DNA of 59,243 nt from Acidobacteriota bacterium (lineage in GTDB: Bacteria; Acidobacteriota; Thermoanaerobaculia; UBA5066; Gp7-AA6). This document shows positions 25,518-33,039 of the stretch, piece by piece (position 1 is the stretch's first letter; each line of letters opens with the position of its first letter). The stretch is taken from assembly GCA_027307335.1 (NCBI GenBank), contig DAHUXD010000045.1, positions 1 through 59,243 on the forward strand, in the 5' to 3' direction. The notes beneath the pieces were generated by a model. The model was not told where the DNA came from and did not search any database. It saw nothing but the letters and a program-made list of their open reading frames with translations. Both the position numbers and the translations under genes were made by a program.

Positions 25518-25912
25518 AGGACCGCCAGGCCGGACCCCGCCGCGGGCTCATCGCGGCCGTCATCGTCATCCCGATCGCCCTCGTGGCGGCGCTCTGGCTG
25601 CCGCGCTGGTGGGAGGGACGCGAGCTCAAGGCCGCGCGCGAGATCGCCGGGGTCGGCTCGAAGATCGTGCCGGGCAGCATGACCGACGCGCGCCGGAAGG
25701 TCGACCCCGGCCTCTCGCGCGAGCAGCTCGTGACCGCGATCGGCCAGCCGTCCTTCGCGGTCGGCACCGAGGGCAAGGACGCCCGCCACGAGATCTGGAC
25801 CTACTACTTTCACGACGGCACGATGACGATCAACCTCACCGACGGCGCCGCGGTGCGCATCGGAACCATCTACGGGACGCCCCGCGTCCCCAAGAAGGGC
25901 GGCGGCTACTGA
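25511..25912 (+). CDS. small membrane-anchored protein with BamE/SmpA-like domain
   Basis: 133 residues, TTG start. One N-terminal helix (GLIAAVIVIPIALVAALWLP) is followed by a small domain with DPGLSREQLVTAIGQPSFAVG and EIWTYYFHDGTMTINLTDG. The L(T/S)..QL..a.G.P....... .W.Y pattern is that of SmpA/OmlA (BamE) lipoproteins, but there is no lipobox. Its TGA overlaps a CTG that probably starts the thioesterase gene. Confidence 0.5.
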   Translation: MLKDRQAGPRRGLIAAVIVIPIALVAALWLPRWWEGRELKAAREIAGVGSKIVPGSMTDARRKVDPGLSREQLVTAIGQPSFAVGTEGKDARHEIWTYYFHDGTMTINLTDGAAVRIGTIYGTPRVPKKGGGY

Positions 25913-25965
25913 GCGCGGCGGGAACGGGTCCGGAGGATCGGCGCGAGCCCGCGATCCGCGTCATC

Positions 25966-26304
25966 ATGATGCCGAAGGACACCAACGCGCACGGGACGAT
26001 CTTCGGCGGCGTGATCCTCTCGTTCATCGATCAGGCCGGGGCGGTCGAGGCCAAGCGTCACGGCGCCGACTTCCTCGTGACCGTCGCCATGCGCGAGGTC
26101 GTCTTCCACGAGCCCGTCTACGTCGGCGACCTGGTGTCGTTCTACACGCGCCTCGTGCGCATCGGAAAGACGTCGATCACCGTCTCGGTCGAGGTGTTCT
26201 CGCAGACTCGCGAGGGGGTCGGCAACCGCGTCCGCGTCACGGAGGCGGAGGTCACCTACGTCAACCTCGACCGGAACCGCCGGCCGACACCGGTCTCGAA
26301 GTAG
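25966..26304 (+). CDS. acyl-CoA thioesterase, hotdog fold (YciA-like)
   Basis: At least 112 residues from the first ATG (25966). The core PKDTNAHGTIFGGVILSFIDQAG carries the conserved N-x-x-G-x-x-F-G-G and catalytic Asp of YciA-type hydrolases. VTVAMREVVFHEPVYVGDLV and an RVRVTEAEVTYVNLD strand follow. Homologues have about 15 residues before the MPxDTN segment, and here REPAIRVIMMPKDTN is encoded upstream with no ATG/GTG/TTG. CTG at 25909, overlapping the preceding TGA as CTGA, would give a full-length 131-residue protein. It hydrolyses acyl-CoA to free acid and CoA. Confidence 0.85.
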   Translation: MMPKDTNAHGTIFGGVILSFIDQAGAVEAKRHGADFLVTVAMREVVFHEPVYVGDLVSFYTRLVRIGKTSITVSVEVFSQTREGVGNRVRVTEAEVTYVNLDRNRRPTPVSK

Positions 26305-26317
26305 CCCCCGAAAAGTC

Positions 26318-26343
26318 GAAGGTCCCGATTTCTCGGGACCTTC
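26318..26343. terminator. hairpin between convergent genes, likely bidirectional terminator
   Basis: GAAGGTCCCGA, loop, TCGGGACCTTC: an 11-bp stem 14 bases after the thioesterase stop and before the end of the convergent lysine-rich gene. On the minus strand it is followed by GACTTTTC, on the plus strand only by CTCTC. Confidence 0.65.
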
Positions 26344-26419
26344 CTCTCGCGAGCCGAGCAAGAGCCCGGCAATGGGAGCGCTTACGAACCGATCCTACTC
26401 CCGTTTTGGGGAAAGGGAA

Positions 26420-26869
26420 TCACCATTCCGTCTCGTCTTCCCCTTCCCCGCCGATCTCGGTGTCTTCCAGTTCCGACTCGAGCTCGTCGAGCTCGGGCGC
26501 ATCCGCGTCCATCTCCGCCGCGGAGAGCTCCTCCTCGCGCCAGCTCTCGCCCGCGTAGTCCTCGCCCGCCGCGGACGCCGCGGCGGCCATCGGAAGGGCG
26601 GCCGCCGGAGCCGCCGCCTCGCGTCGGGAGCCGCCAGAGGCCGTTCGCGGCGATGCCGCCTTCTTCTTCGTCGAGGATGCGCTCTTCTTCGACGGCGTCG
26701 CGCCGCTCCGGCGCGGGGCCGCCTTCTTCGAGCGCGACGCCCTGGCCGCGCGGCGCGCAGGCGCCTTCCGGGCCGCTGCCCTTCCGGCCTTGCGGGTCGA
26801 TTTCTTCGCCGCGCGCGCGGGCTTTCCGGCCTTCTTCGCGGTTTTGGTCTTCGACTTCTTCTTCACCAC
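26420..26869 (-). CDS. lysine/arginine-rich protein with an acidic tail (histone H1-like)
   Basis: 149 residues, GTG start at 26869 with AGGAGG seven bases upstream (a second GTG follows). Residues 1-65 are a run of KKAGKPARAAKKSTRKAG-type repeats typical of bacterial H1-like or HU-extension tails. Residues 65-100 are Ser/Ala/Lys-rich. The last 50 are strongly acidic (ELDELESELEDTEIGGEGED). No folded domain is recognisable. A DNA- or RNA-binding condensing role with self-masking by the acid tail is inferred only from composition. Confidence 0.6.
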   Translation of the reverse strand: MVKKKSKTKTAKKAGKPARAAKKSTRKAGRAAARKAPARRAARASRSKKAAPRRSGATPSKKSASSTKKKAASPRTASGGSRREAAAPAAALPMAAAASAAGEDYAGESWREEELSAAEMDADAPELDELESELEDTEIGGEGEDETEW

Positions 26870-27101
26870 GATCCGTCCTCCTCCCCGGACCGGCTCGCCG
26901 CCGGGAACCCGGATCATACAATCGCGGTGCGGGCGTGCAGGGTGCGGAAAGGGGCTCCGCGGCGTCGGGCAACCCCGGTGCCGACGAGAAGGCCTCGGAT
27001 GACGGCCGAGAGTTTTCAATGACTTGAGGCTGTCTCATACTTTGGGGAATGCCGAGAACGAGACGTTCCCTCCCGCGTCGTCGCGTCGAGCGCCGCTCGG
27101 A

Positions 27102-27677
27102 ATGAAGAGGCCGCGCGTGGCGATCGAACCCCGCGCCGGCGGCGTCACCGTGCGGATTCCCGCTCTGGCCGGCGACCCGTGGTGGCGCCGCCGCGTGATC
27201 GCGCTCGGGGCCGCGGTGGCCGCGGCCGCCATCGTCGGCTCTCTCCGGCTCGGACACGCCTGGGAAGCCGCGGCCCGGCGCGGCGACTTCGCGGACCTCC
27301 CGCTGCCGCTGCTCCTCTTCCTCAGTGCCGCGGTCCTCGTCTCCGCGCCGCTCGCGCTCATCGGGCTGGCCGCGCTCTCGTTCGCGGAAGAGAAGATCGA
27401 CGCCGGGCCCGATGCGGTCACGATCCGATCGATGGTCTTCGAGCGGACCCGGATCGAGACGATTCCGCTGTCGGAGCTCGACTGCTGGCGCGAGACGCTC
27501 TGGCCGCTGTCTCCCTGGTGGACCTGGGCCGTCACGCGCCTCGCCGCGCGGGCGGGAGGACGCCTCCATCCGATCGCGGGAGCCGCCGGGCCGAAGGAGA
27601 AGCGGGCGATCGGACTCGCCCTGGCGAAGGCGACCGGCCGCCCCCTCGTCGGAGACTTCGGACGCACGCTCGGTTGA
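27102..27677 (+). CDS. hypothetical two-helix membrane protein
   Basis: 191 residues, ATG start at 27102 (an upstream in-frame start adds intergenic sequence). Two membrane helices at about 30-55 and 72-98, then a region with AGPDAVTIRSMVFERTRIETIPLSELDCWRETLWP, which looks like the strands of a bacterial PH-like domain. No close family recognised. It sits between the lysine-rich gene and the helicase, in the same direction as the helicase. Function unknown. Confidence 0.55.
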   Translation: MKRPRVAIEPRAGGVTVRIPALAGDPWWRRRVIALGAAVAAAAIVGSLRLGHAWEAAARRGDFADLPLPLLLFLSAAVLVSAPLALIGLAALSFAEEKIDAGPDAVTIRSMVFERTRIETIPLSELDCWRETLWPLSPWWTWAVTRLAARAGGRLHPIAGAAGPKEKRAIGLALAKATGRPLVGDFGRTLG

Positions 27678-27765
27678 GCACGGCGTCTCCGGCGCCCTTT
27701 CTCGCGGCGTTTCCCCGCCGCGGGGCGGCGTGCCCTCGGCGCGGTGTACTATCCTGCCCGGCCTC

Positions 27766-29088
27766 ATGACCGCGACGACCCCGGAACATCACCTCACCGA
27801 CACGCTGCTGGCCGACTACCCGGTTTCGGACGAGGTCCGCTGGGGCATCGCCGACGCCGGCTTCGTCTTCGCCACCCCGATCCAGGCGAAAACCCTGCCG
27901 CTGGCGCTCGCCGGCAAGGACGTCGCCGGCCAGGCGCAGACCGGCACCGGCAAGACGGCCGCCTTCCTGATCACGATCTTCTCGCGCCTCTTGAAGACCG
28001 GGCCGCCGGGACGCCGCGGGCCGCGGGCGCTCGTCGTCGCCCCGACTCGCGAGCTCGTCGCCCAGATCCGCGCCGACGCCGAGGTGCTCGGCCGCCATAC
28101 CGGGCTCTCGACGCTCGCGGTCTTCGGCGGCATCGACTACCGCCTGCAGCGCGAGGCCGTGAAGCGCACCCCGGACCTGCTGGTCGGAACGCCCGGCCGC
28201 CTCCTCGACTACGAGCAGCAGGGCGCCGTCTCGTTCCGGCACGTCGAGATCCTCGTCATCGACGAGGCGGACCGCATGTTCGACATGGGATTCATCCGCG
28301 ACCTGCGGCGCATCCTGCGCCGCTGCCCGCCCTACAACCGCCGGCAGACGCTCCTCTTCTCGGCGACGTTGTCCCTCCGCGTGATGGAGCTCGCGTACGA
28401 GCACACGAACAACGCCGAGAAGGTCGAGATCGAGCCGGAGCGGGTCCTCGCTCACGGGATCACCGAGCGGCTCTACCACGTCTCCTCCTCGGAGAAGTTC
28501 CGCCTCCTGCTGGGCCTCCTCGAGAAGGAGGGCGGCCAGCGCGTCCTCATCTTCGTCAACCGGCGGACGACGGCGGCCGACCTCGTGCGCGGGCTTTCGG
28601 CGAACGGCTATCCGACCCGCGCGCTCGCCGGCAACGTGCCGCAGGACCGGCGCCTGAAGATGCTGCAGGAGTTCAAGGACGGAAAGCTCGCGGTCCTCGT
28701 CGCGACCGACGTCGCCTCGCGCGGCCTGCACATCGAGAACGTGTCGCACGTCATCAACTACGACCTGCCCGAGGACGCCGAGGACTACGTCCACCGGATC
28801 GGGCGCACCGGACGGGCGGGAGCGCTCGGCACGGCGGTCTCCTTCGCGTGCGACGACTACGTCTTCTCGCTCGACGCGATCGAGAAGCGGGTCGGCCGCC
28901 AGATCCCCGTCGAGTGGCCCCCGGAGTCCCTCTTCCGCTCGGGCCGCGTCGCGCAGGCGCCGCGGGCGCACGCGGGGTTCCGCTCGCGCCCGTCGGCGCC
29001 GCGGCGCGAGGAAACGAAGCCGAAGCCCGCGGCTCCCGGCGGCGAGGACGGCTACGGGCGGACGAAGCGCAAGAGCCGAAGGCGTTAG
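27766..29088 (+). CDS. DEAD-box ATP-dependent RNA helicase
   Basis: 440 residues. All helicase motifs are visible: GFVFATPIQAKTLPLALAG (Q motif), AQTGTGKTAAF (I), PTRELVAQI (Ia), TPGRLLDY (Ib), VIDEADRMFDMGF (II), LFSATL (III), IFVNRRTTAADL (IV), LVATDVASRGLHIENVSHVI (V) and HRIGRTGRAGALG (VI). A basic tail (KRKSRRR) follows. The RhlB/RhlE branch is most likely. Roles would be RNA decay or ribosome assembly. A hairpin-like GGGAGAG/CTCTCCC lies just after the stop. Confidence 0.95.
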   Translation: MTATTPEHHLTDTLLADYPVSDEVRWGIADAGFVFATPIQAKTLPLALAGKDVAGQAQTGTGKTAAFLITIFSRLLKTGPPGRRGPRALVVAPTRELVAQIRADAEVLGRHTGLSTLAVFGGIDYRLQREAVKRTPDLLVGTPGRLLDYEQQGAVSFRHVEILVIDEADRMFDMGFIRDLRRILRRCPPYNRRQTLLFSATLSLRVMELAYEHTNNAEKVEIEPERVLAHGITERLYHVSSSEKFRLLLGLLEKEGGQRVLIFVNRRTTAADLVRGLSANGYPTRALAGNVPQDRRLKMLQEFKDGKLAVLVATDVASRGLHIENVSHVINYDLPEDAEDYVHRIGRTGRAGALGTAVSFACDDYVFSLDAIEKRVGRQIPVEWPPESLFRSGRVAQAPRAHAGFRSRPSAPRREETKPKPAAPGGEDGYGRTKRKSRRR

Positions 29089-29181
29089 AGCCGGGTCATC
29101 GCTCCCTGGGAGAGGAGCCGGCTGGGACTCTCCCTCTCTCTCCGGTCGGGCCGCGAAGCGGCCCGCTCAGAATCCGAAGCT

Positions 29182-30489
29182 CTAGAAGCTCTTCAGGAAG
29201 TCGCGGTTCGTCGGGAACTTCGACAGGCGTCCGAGCACGAGCTCCATCGCCTGGATCTTGTCGACGGCCGCGAGCGCGCGGCGCAGCTTGACGATCTTCG
29301 GCAGATCCTCCGGGTCGTAGATCTTCTCTTCCTTGCGCGTGCCCGACTGCGGGATGTTGATGCAGGGGAAGATGCGCCGGTTGAAGAGCTCGCGATCGAG
29401 CACGATCTCGGTGTTGCCGGTTCCCTTGAACTCCTGGAAGATGATCTCGTCCATTCGCGATCCCGTGTCGACGAGCGCGGTCGCGACGATCGTCAGCGAG
29501 CCGCCGCCCTCCGCGTTGCGCGCGGCCCCGAAGAAGCGGCGCGGCTTCTCCATCGTGCGGGCGTCGATGCCGCCCGACATGATCTTGCCGCCGCCCTTCT
29601 GCATGTGGTTGTAGGCGCGCGCCATGCGCGTGATCGAGTCCAGGAAGATGATCACGTGCTTGCCGCACTCGATCATGCGGCGCGCGCGCTCCGCCACGAT
29701 CTCGGCGACGGCGATGTGATTCTCGGCGGAGAGGTCCGCCGACGAGGCGATGACCTCGCCGCGCGTGACGCTGCGGCGAAAGTCCGTGATCTCCTCGGGC
29801 CGCTCGTCGATGAGCAGAACGATGACGTGGACGTCGGGGTCGTTGACCTCGACGGCGTGCGCCATGCGCTTCAGCAGCGTGGTCTTGCCGGCCTTCGGCG
29901 GCGCGACGATCAGGCACCGCTGCCCGCGGCCGATCGGCGTGAGCAGGTCCACGACGCGGCCGCACATCTCGTCGGGCTCGGTCTCGAGCACGAGATGCGA
30001 GGTCGGGTCGATCGAGACGAGTTCCTGGAACGAGGGCCGCTGCCGGAACGCGCCGGGCTCGAGTCCCTCCACCGTCTGGACGCGGCGAAGAACGGGGCGG
30101 TTTCCGTCGACCGCGAAACCGGAGACGAAGGCGCCGGCTTCGAGGCTCTCGCGCTGGATCAGCTCGCGCGGCACGATCGGGTCCTTCGGCGTCGGCAGGT
30201 AGTTCGTGCGCGCCGAGACGAGGACGCCCGACGCGTTCTCCTTGGGCGGAATGGAGAGGACGCCTTCCGCCGGGCGCTCGGGCCCGGAGGCGGCGGCCTC
30301 TTCCGCGCGATCGAGGCCGGGAGCGGCGCCTCCGCCGCTGCCGTTGGGTCCGCCGCGTCCTCCGCGGCGACGGCGGCGCCGATGGGGCCGATCGCCGCCG
30401 GGAGATGCCGGGCCCTCGCCGTGAGAGGGGGCTTCCGGCTGAACCTCGATGGACGTAAGACTCTCCGGGGACAAGGGATCTTCGGACAT
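29182..30489 (-). CDS. rho: transcription termination factor Rho
   Basis: 435 residues. RNA-dependent ATPase ring that ends transcription. An N-terminal disordered, Arg/Gly-rich extension (about 1-75, with HRRRRRRGGRGG) precedes the RNA-binding domain (SGFAVDGNRPVLRRVQ) and the ATPase domain. The latter has Walker A APPKAGKTTLLK, LLIDERPEEITDF, VIIFLDSITRMARAYN (Walker B), LTIVATALVDTGSRMD and RELFNRRIFPCINI. Such basic extensions are common in high-GC bacteria. ATG start; 160 bases of apparent leader and promoter space lie upstream, with a TAGAAT -10-like element. Confidence 0.97.
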   Translation of the reverse strand: MSEDPLSPESLTSIEVQPEAPSHGEGPASPGGDRPHRRRRRRGGRGGPNGSGGGAAPGLDRAEEAAASGPERPAEGVLSIPPKENASGVLVSARTNYLPTPKDPIVPRELIQRESLEAGAFVSGFAVDGNRPVLRRVQTVEGLEPGAFRQRPSFQELVSIDPTSHLVLETEPDEMCGRVVDLLTPIGRGQRCLIVAPPKAGKTTLLKRMAHAVEVNDPDVHVIVLLIDERPEEITDFRRSVTRGEVIASSADLSAENHIAVAEIVAERARRMIECGKHVIIFLDSITRMARAYNHMQKGGGKIMSGGIDARTMEKPRRFFGAARNAEGGGSLTIVATALVDTGSRMDEIIFQEFKGTGNTEIVLDRELFNRRIFPCINIPQSGTRKEEKIYDPEDLPKIVKLRRALAAVDKIQAMELVLGRLSKFPTNRDFLKSF

Positions 30490-30649
30490 GAGCTCCCAAC
30501 AGCCCGCCGCGCTGACTCAGGGTCCGGGCGGGAACGCCTCATTCTACGACGAAACTCTGCAGAAAAAAACAAGATGCCGCGGCGCCGGCTCCCGCGCCCG
30601 AACGCCCTCCGCCTTCAGGAACTTAGCGGGTTGCCGAATCCGCCGGCGG

Positions 30650-31750
30650 TTAGACGAAGAGGTCGAGGACCCGGGTGCCGGAGGCGGGAGGGGTGCGGGC
30701 GAGAGCGAAATCCTCGGCCGCGTGCTCTGGATCCGACACGCCGACGAGCGCCGCGGTGACGCCGGGCGCCGAGCGGGCGAACTGAAGGGCCTGCAGGAGC
30801 GAGCTTTCCGCCTCGGGAAAGGCGCCGGAAACGGCGTCCGGAAAGTCGACTCCCACGGCGCGGCCCTGGAGAATCGACGCCGACCCGAATGCGGCGAGGC
30901 GCAGCGCCGAGCAGGCTTCGAGGGCGGGCATTCGGCGGCCGCCGACCGCCTGCGACCGATAAACCACGCTCTGGGTCATTCCGAGGTTCGTCGGGAGCTG
31001 CACGGCCCGGAAGTGGTGCCCGGCGCCGCCGGCCTTCTCGGCGACGGCGGCGAGCTCCTCGAGCGAGAGGTGGTCCGGGTGATCGGGCGGCACGCGCAAC
31101 CCGTCCCACGTCGCCGCGCCCCATGCGGCGATCCGGCCCGCGGCGGCCTCCTCCTCGAGGACCGCGGCCGCTTCCTCGAGGCGCCGGAGGAACTCCGTGC
31201 GGTCCACCGCTCCGAGCTGCGTCTCCGGGTTGTGCAGGTAGTAGAGATCGATCGTGTCGAGTCCGAGGTTCGCGCGGCTCCGCGCGATCTGGTCCCGCAG
31301 GTAGGCCGGAGCCATGCAGTGGCAGCCCTGCGCGATCGCATCCGCCGGAGCGAGGCCCGAGGCGACGAATTCCTCCTGGAAGTAACGCCGCGGCGGCCGC
31401 GGATCGTCGGCGTCGTGCGGCAGGAACCCGCCCTTCGTCGAGACGAAGACCTCGTCGCGCGCCGCGAGCCCCTCGCGGAAGGCGTTCGCGAGGGCGCGGC
31501 CGATCGCCCGTTCGCTCTTCTGGCCGCGGTAGTTGATCGCGCTGTCGAAGACGTTGACGGCGGCGCCGAGCGCGACACCGACCGACGCTTCGTAGCCCGC
31601 GTCGGTCTCCGCATCCTCGGGACCCAGGTACGTGCCGACGCCGAGCGAGGAGAGCGAGAGCTCCCTCGCCTCGCGGAAGTGGCCCTCCGCCGCCTCGCTC
31701 CGGTCGGCGAAGCGGCGCGTCCCCTCGGGCGTGGCGCGACCGGGAATCAC
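30650..31750 (-). CDS. aldo/keto reductase family protein
   Basis: 366 residues, GTG start at 31750, giving VIPGRATPEGTRRFADR, the usual N-terminus of this bacterial subfamily. NAD(P)H-dependent oxidoreductase barrel with SSLGVGTYLG, NVFDSAINYRGQKSERAIG (catalytic Asp/Tyr region), VFVSTKGGF and DLYYLHNPE. The late segment GVTAALVGVSDPEHAAE is the cofactor end. A cysteine/histidine insert (CHCMAP) follows the catalytic Lys. Downstream of AmrS on the same strand, with a repeat between them. Substrate unknown. Confidence 0.88.
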   Translation of the reverse strand: MIPGRATPEGTRRFADRSEAAEGHFREARELSLSSLGVGTYLGPEDAETDAGYEASVGVALGAAVNVFDSAINYRGQKSERAIGRALANAFREGLAARDEVFVSTKGGFLPHDADDPRPPRRYFQEEFVASGLAPADAIAQGCHCMAPAYLRDQIARSRANLGLDTIDLYYLHNPETQLGAVDRTEFLRRLEEAAAVLEEEAAAGRIAAWGAATWDGLRVPPDHPDHLSLEELAAVAEKAGGAGHHFRAVQLPTNLGMTQSVVYRSQAVGGRRMPALEACSALRLAAFGSASILQGRAVGVDFPDAVSGAFPEAESSLLQALQFARSAPGVTAALVGVSDPEHAAEDFALARTPPASGTRVLDLFV

Positions 31751-31771
31751 GGAACGGAGGGTATCAGGCCC

Positions 31772-31836
31772 GCGGCGAGAGAACGCCGCGTCGAAGTCGG
31801 GGCCGAGCGAAGCGAGGGCCCGGCTTCGAAAAAGAG
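31772..31836 (+). repeat. palindromic repeat family 1, copy C
   Basis: Single clean unit between amrS and the aldo/keto reductase: GCGGCGAGAGAACGCCGC, TCGAAGTCGGGGCCGAGC, GAAGC loop, GCGAGGGCCCGGCTTCGA, AAAAAG. Confidence 0.85.
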
Positions 31837-31851
31837 TCGCCGAAGACGGAA

Positions 31852-32964
31852 CTAAAGCACCGGCAGCGGGACCCCGTGCGTTCTCGTCGTGCCCTCGACC
31901 TTCGCGTCCCACCGGCCCGGGATCCTCGTGGCGCAGCGCGGGCACGCCCCGCCGTCGATCCGGTTCGCGAGGACCCGGAAGCCGCGCCGCTCGACGAGCG
32001 TCTCGCCGCAGCCCGGGCACCGCGTGTTCTCCCACTTCTCGAGGCGGCCCGCGAGGTTGCCCGCATACACGTACCGCAGGCCTTCGGCCGTGCCGATCTC
32101 GCAGGCGCGCAGGAGCGTGTCGGCCGGCGTCGCGCCGCGGTCGGTCATCTTGTAGTCCGGGTGAAACGCCGTCACGTGCCACGGGATGTCCTTCGACACC
32201 GACGCGATGAACCGCGCGGCCCGCGCGAGCTCGGCGTCCGAGTCGTTGAATCCCGGAATTGTCAGCGTCAGCACCTCGAGCCAGATGCCCCTCTCGTGGA
32301 GGCCGGCGATCGTGTCGAGCACGTTCTGGAGAACGCCGCCGAGCTCGCGATAGTGCTTGTCGTCCATCGACTTCAGGTCCACCTTGTAGAAGTCGAGCCA
32401 TGGCGCCAGGTAGTCCAGGACCTGGGGCGTCCCGTTGCCGTTCGAGACGTAGGCGGTGCGCAGCCCCCGCGCGCGCGCCGCGCGGAAGACCTCGACCGCC
32501 CATTCGGACGTGATGAGCGGCTCGTTGTACGTGGACACGATGGTGGGGGCGCCGCAGTCGAGCGCCTCCTCGACCAGCTCCTCGGCCGTGACGTCCCGGG
32601 GAGCGCCGGCCGCCGCGGGATCGCGAATCGACTGCGAGGTGAACCAGTTCTGGCAGTAGGCGCAGTGCAGGTCGCAGCCGAGCATGCCGAAAGACAGCGC
32701 GTCCGTGCCCGGCAGGGCGTGAAAGAACGGCTTCTTCTCGATCGGGTCGCACTGGAGGGCGCCCACGTAGCCGCGCGGCACCTCGAGCACGTCGTGCTTC
32801 CGGAACCGGACCTTGCACACTCCCTCGCGCCCCTCGGGGATGGGACAACGGTGTCCGCATGAATAACAGCGCAGCCGTCCGTCCGGGAGCATTTCGACGA
32901 GCTCCGGGGCGGCCGGCGCCGTGCGCCGCGCGAGGATGTCCGCGAGTGAGGTCGGTGCGCTCAT
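31852..32964 (-). CDS. amrS: AmmeMemoRadiSam system radical SAM enzyme
   Basis: 370 residues from the second of two closely spaced ATGs (the other is 32979). Radical SAM protein with GCDLHCAYCQNW (CxxxCxxC cluster), an N-terminal CYSCGHRCPIPEGREGVCKVR cysteine region, STYNEPLITSEW, YVSNGNGTPQVL, DLKSMDDKHYRELGG, and WHVTAFHPDYKMTDR. A C-terminal zinc ribbon CPGC...CPRC is present. Homologues usually neighbour MEMO1 and AMMECR1 proteins, neither of which is here. Reaction unknown. Confidence 0.92.
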   Translation of the reverse strand: MSAPTSLADILARRTAPAAPELVEMLPDGRLRCYSCGHRCPIPEGREGVCKVRFRKHDVLEVPRGYVGALQCDPIEKKPFFHALPGTDALSFGMLGCDLHCAYCQNWFTSQSIRDPAAAGAPRDVTAEELVEEALDCGAPTIVSTYNEPLITSEWAVEVFRAARARGLRTAYVSNGNGTPQVLDYLAPWLDFYKVDLKSMDDKHYRELGGVLQNVLDTIAGLHERGIWLEVLTLTIPGFNDSDAELARAARFIASVSKDIPWHVTAFHPDYKMTDRGATPADTLLRACEIGTAEGLRYVYAGNLAGRLEKWENTRCPGCGETLVERRGFRVLANRIDGGACPRCATRIPGRWDAKVEGTTRTHGVPLPVL

Positions 32965-33039
32965 GGTTCCATGGGTCAAAACGTTTTCGCGGCGGTAGAA
33001 ATGCCCCGGCCGATCCCTGCGTTATCATCCGCCGATCGC

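Noticed and set aside
27695-27735. GCGGCG/CGCCGC hairpin before the helicase gene as a repeat copy
   Set aside because: Only the short hairpin is present; such stems arise easily in GC-rich DNA.
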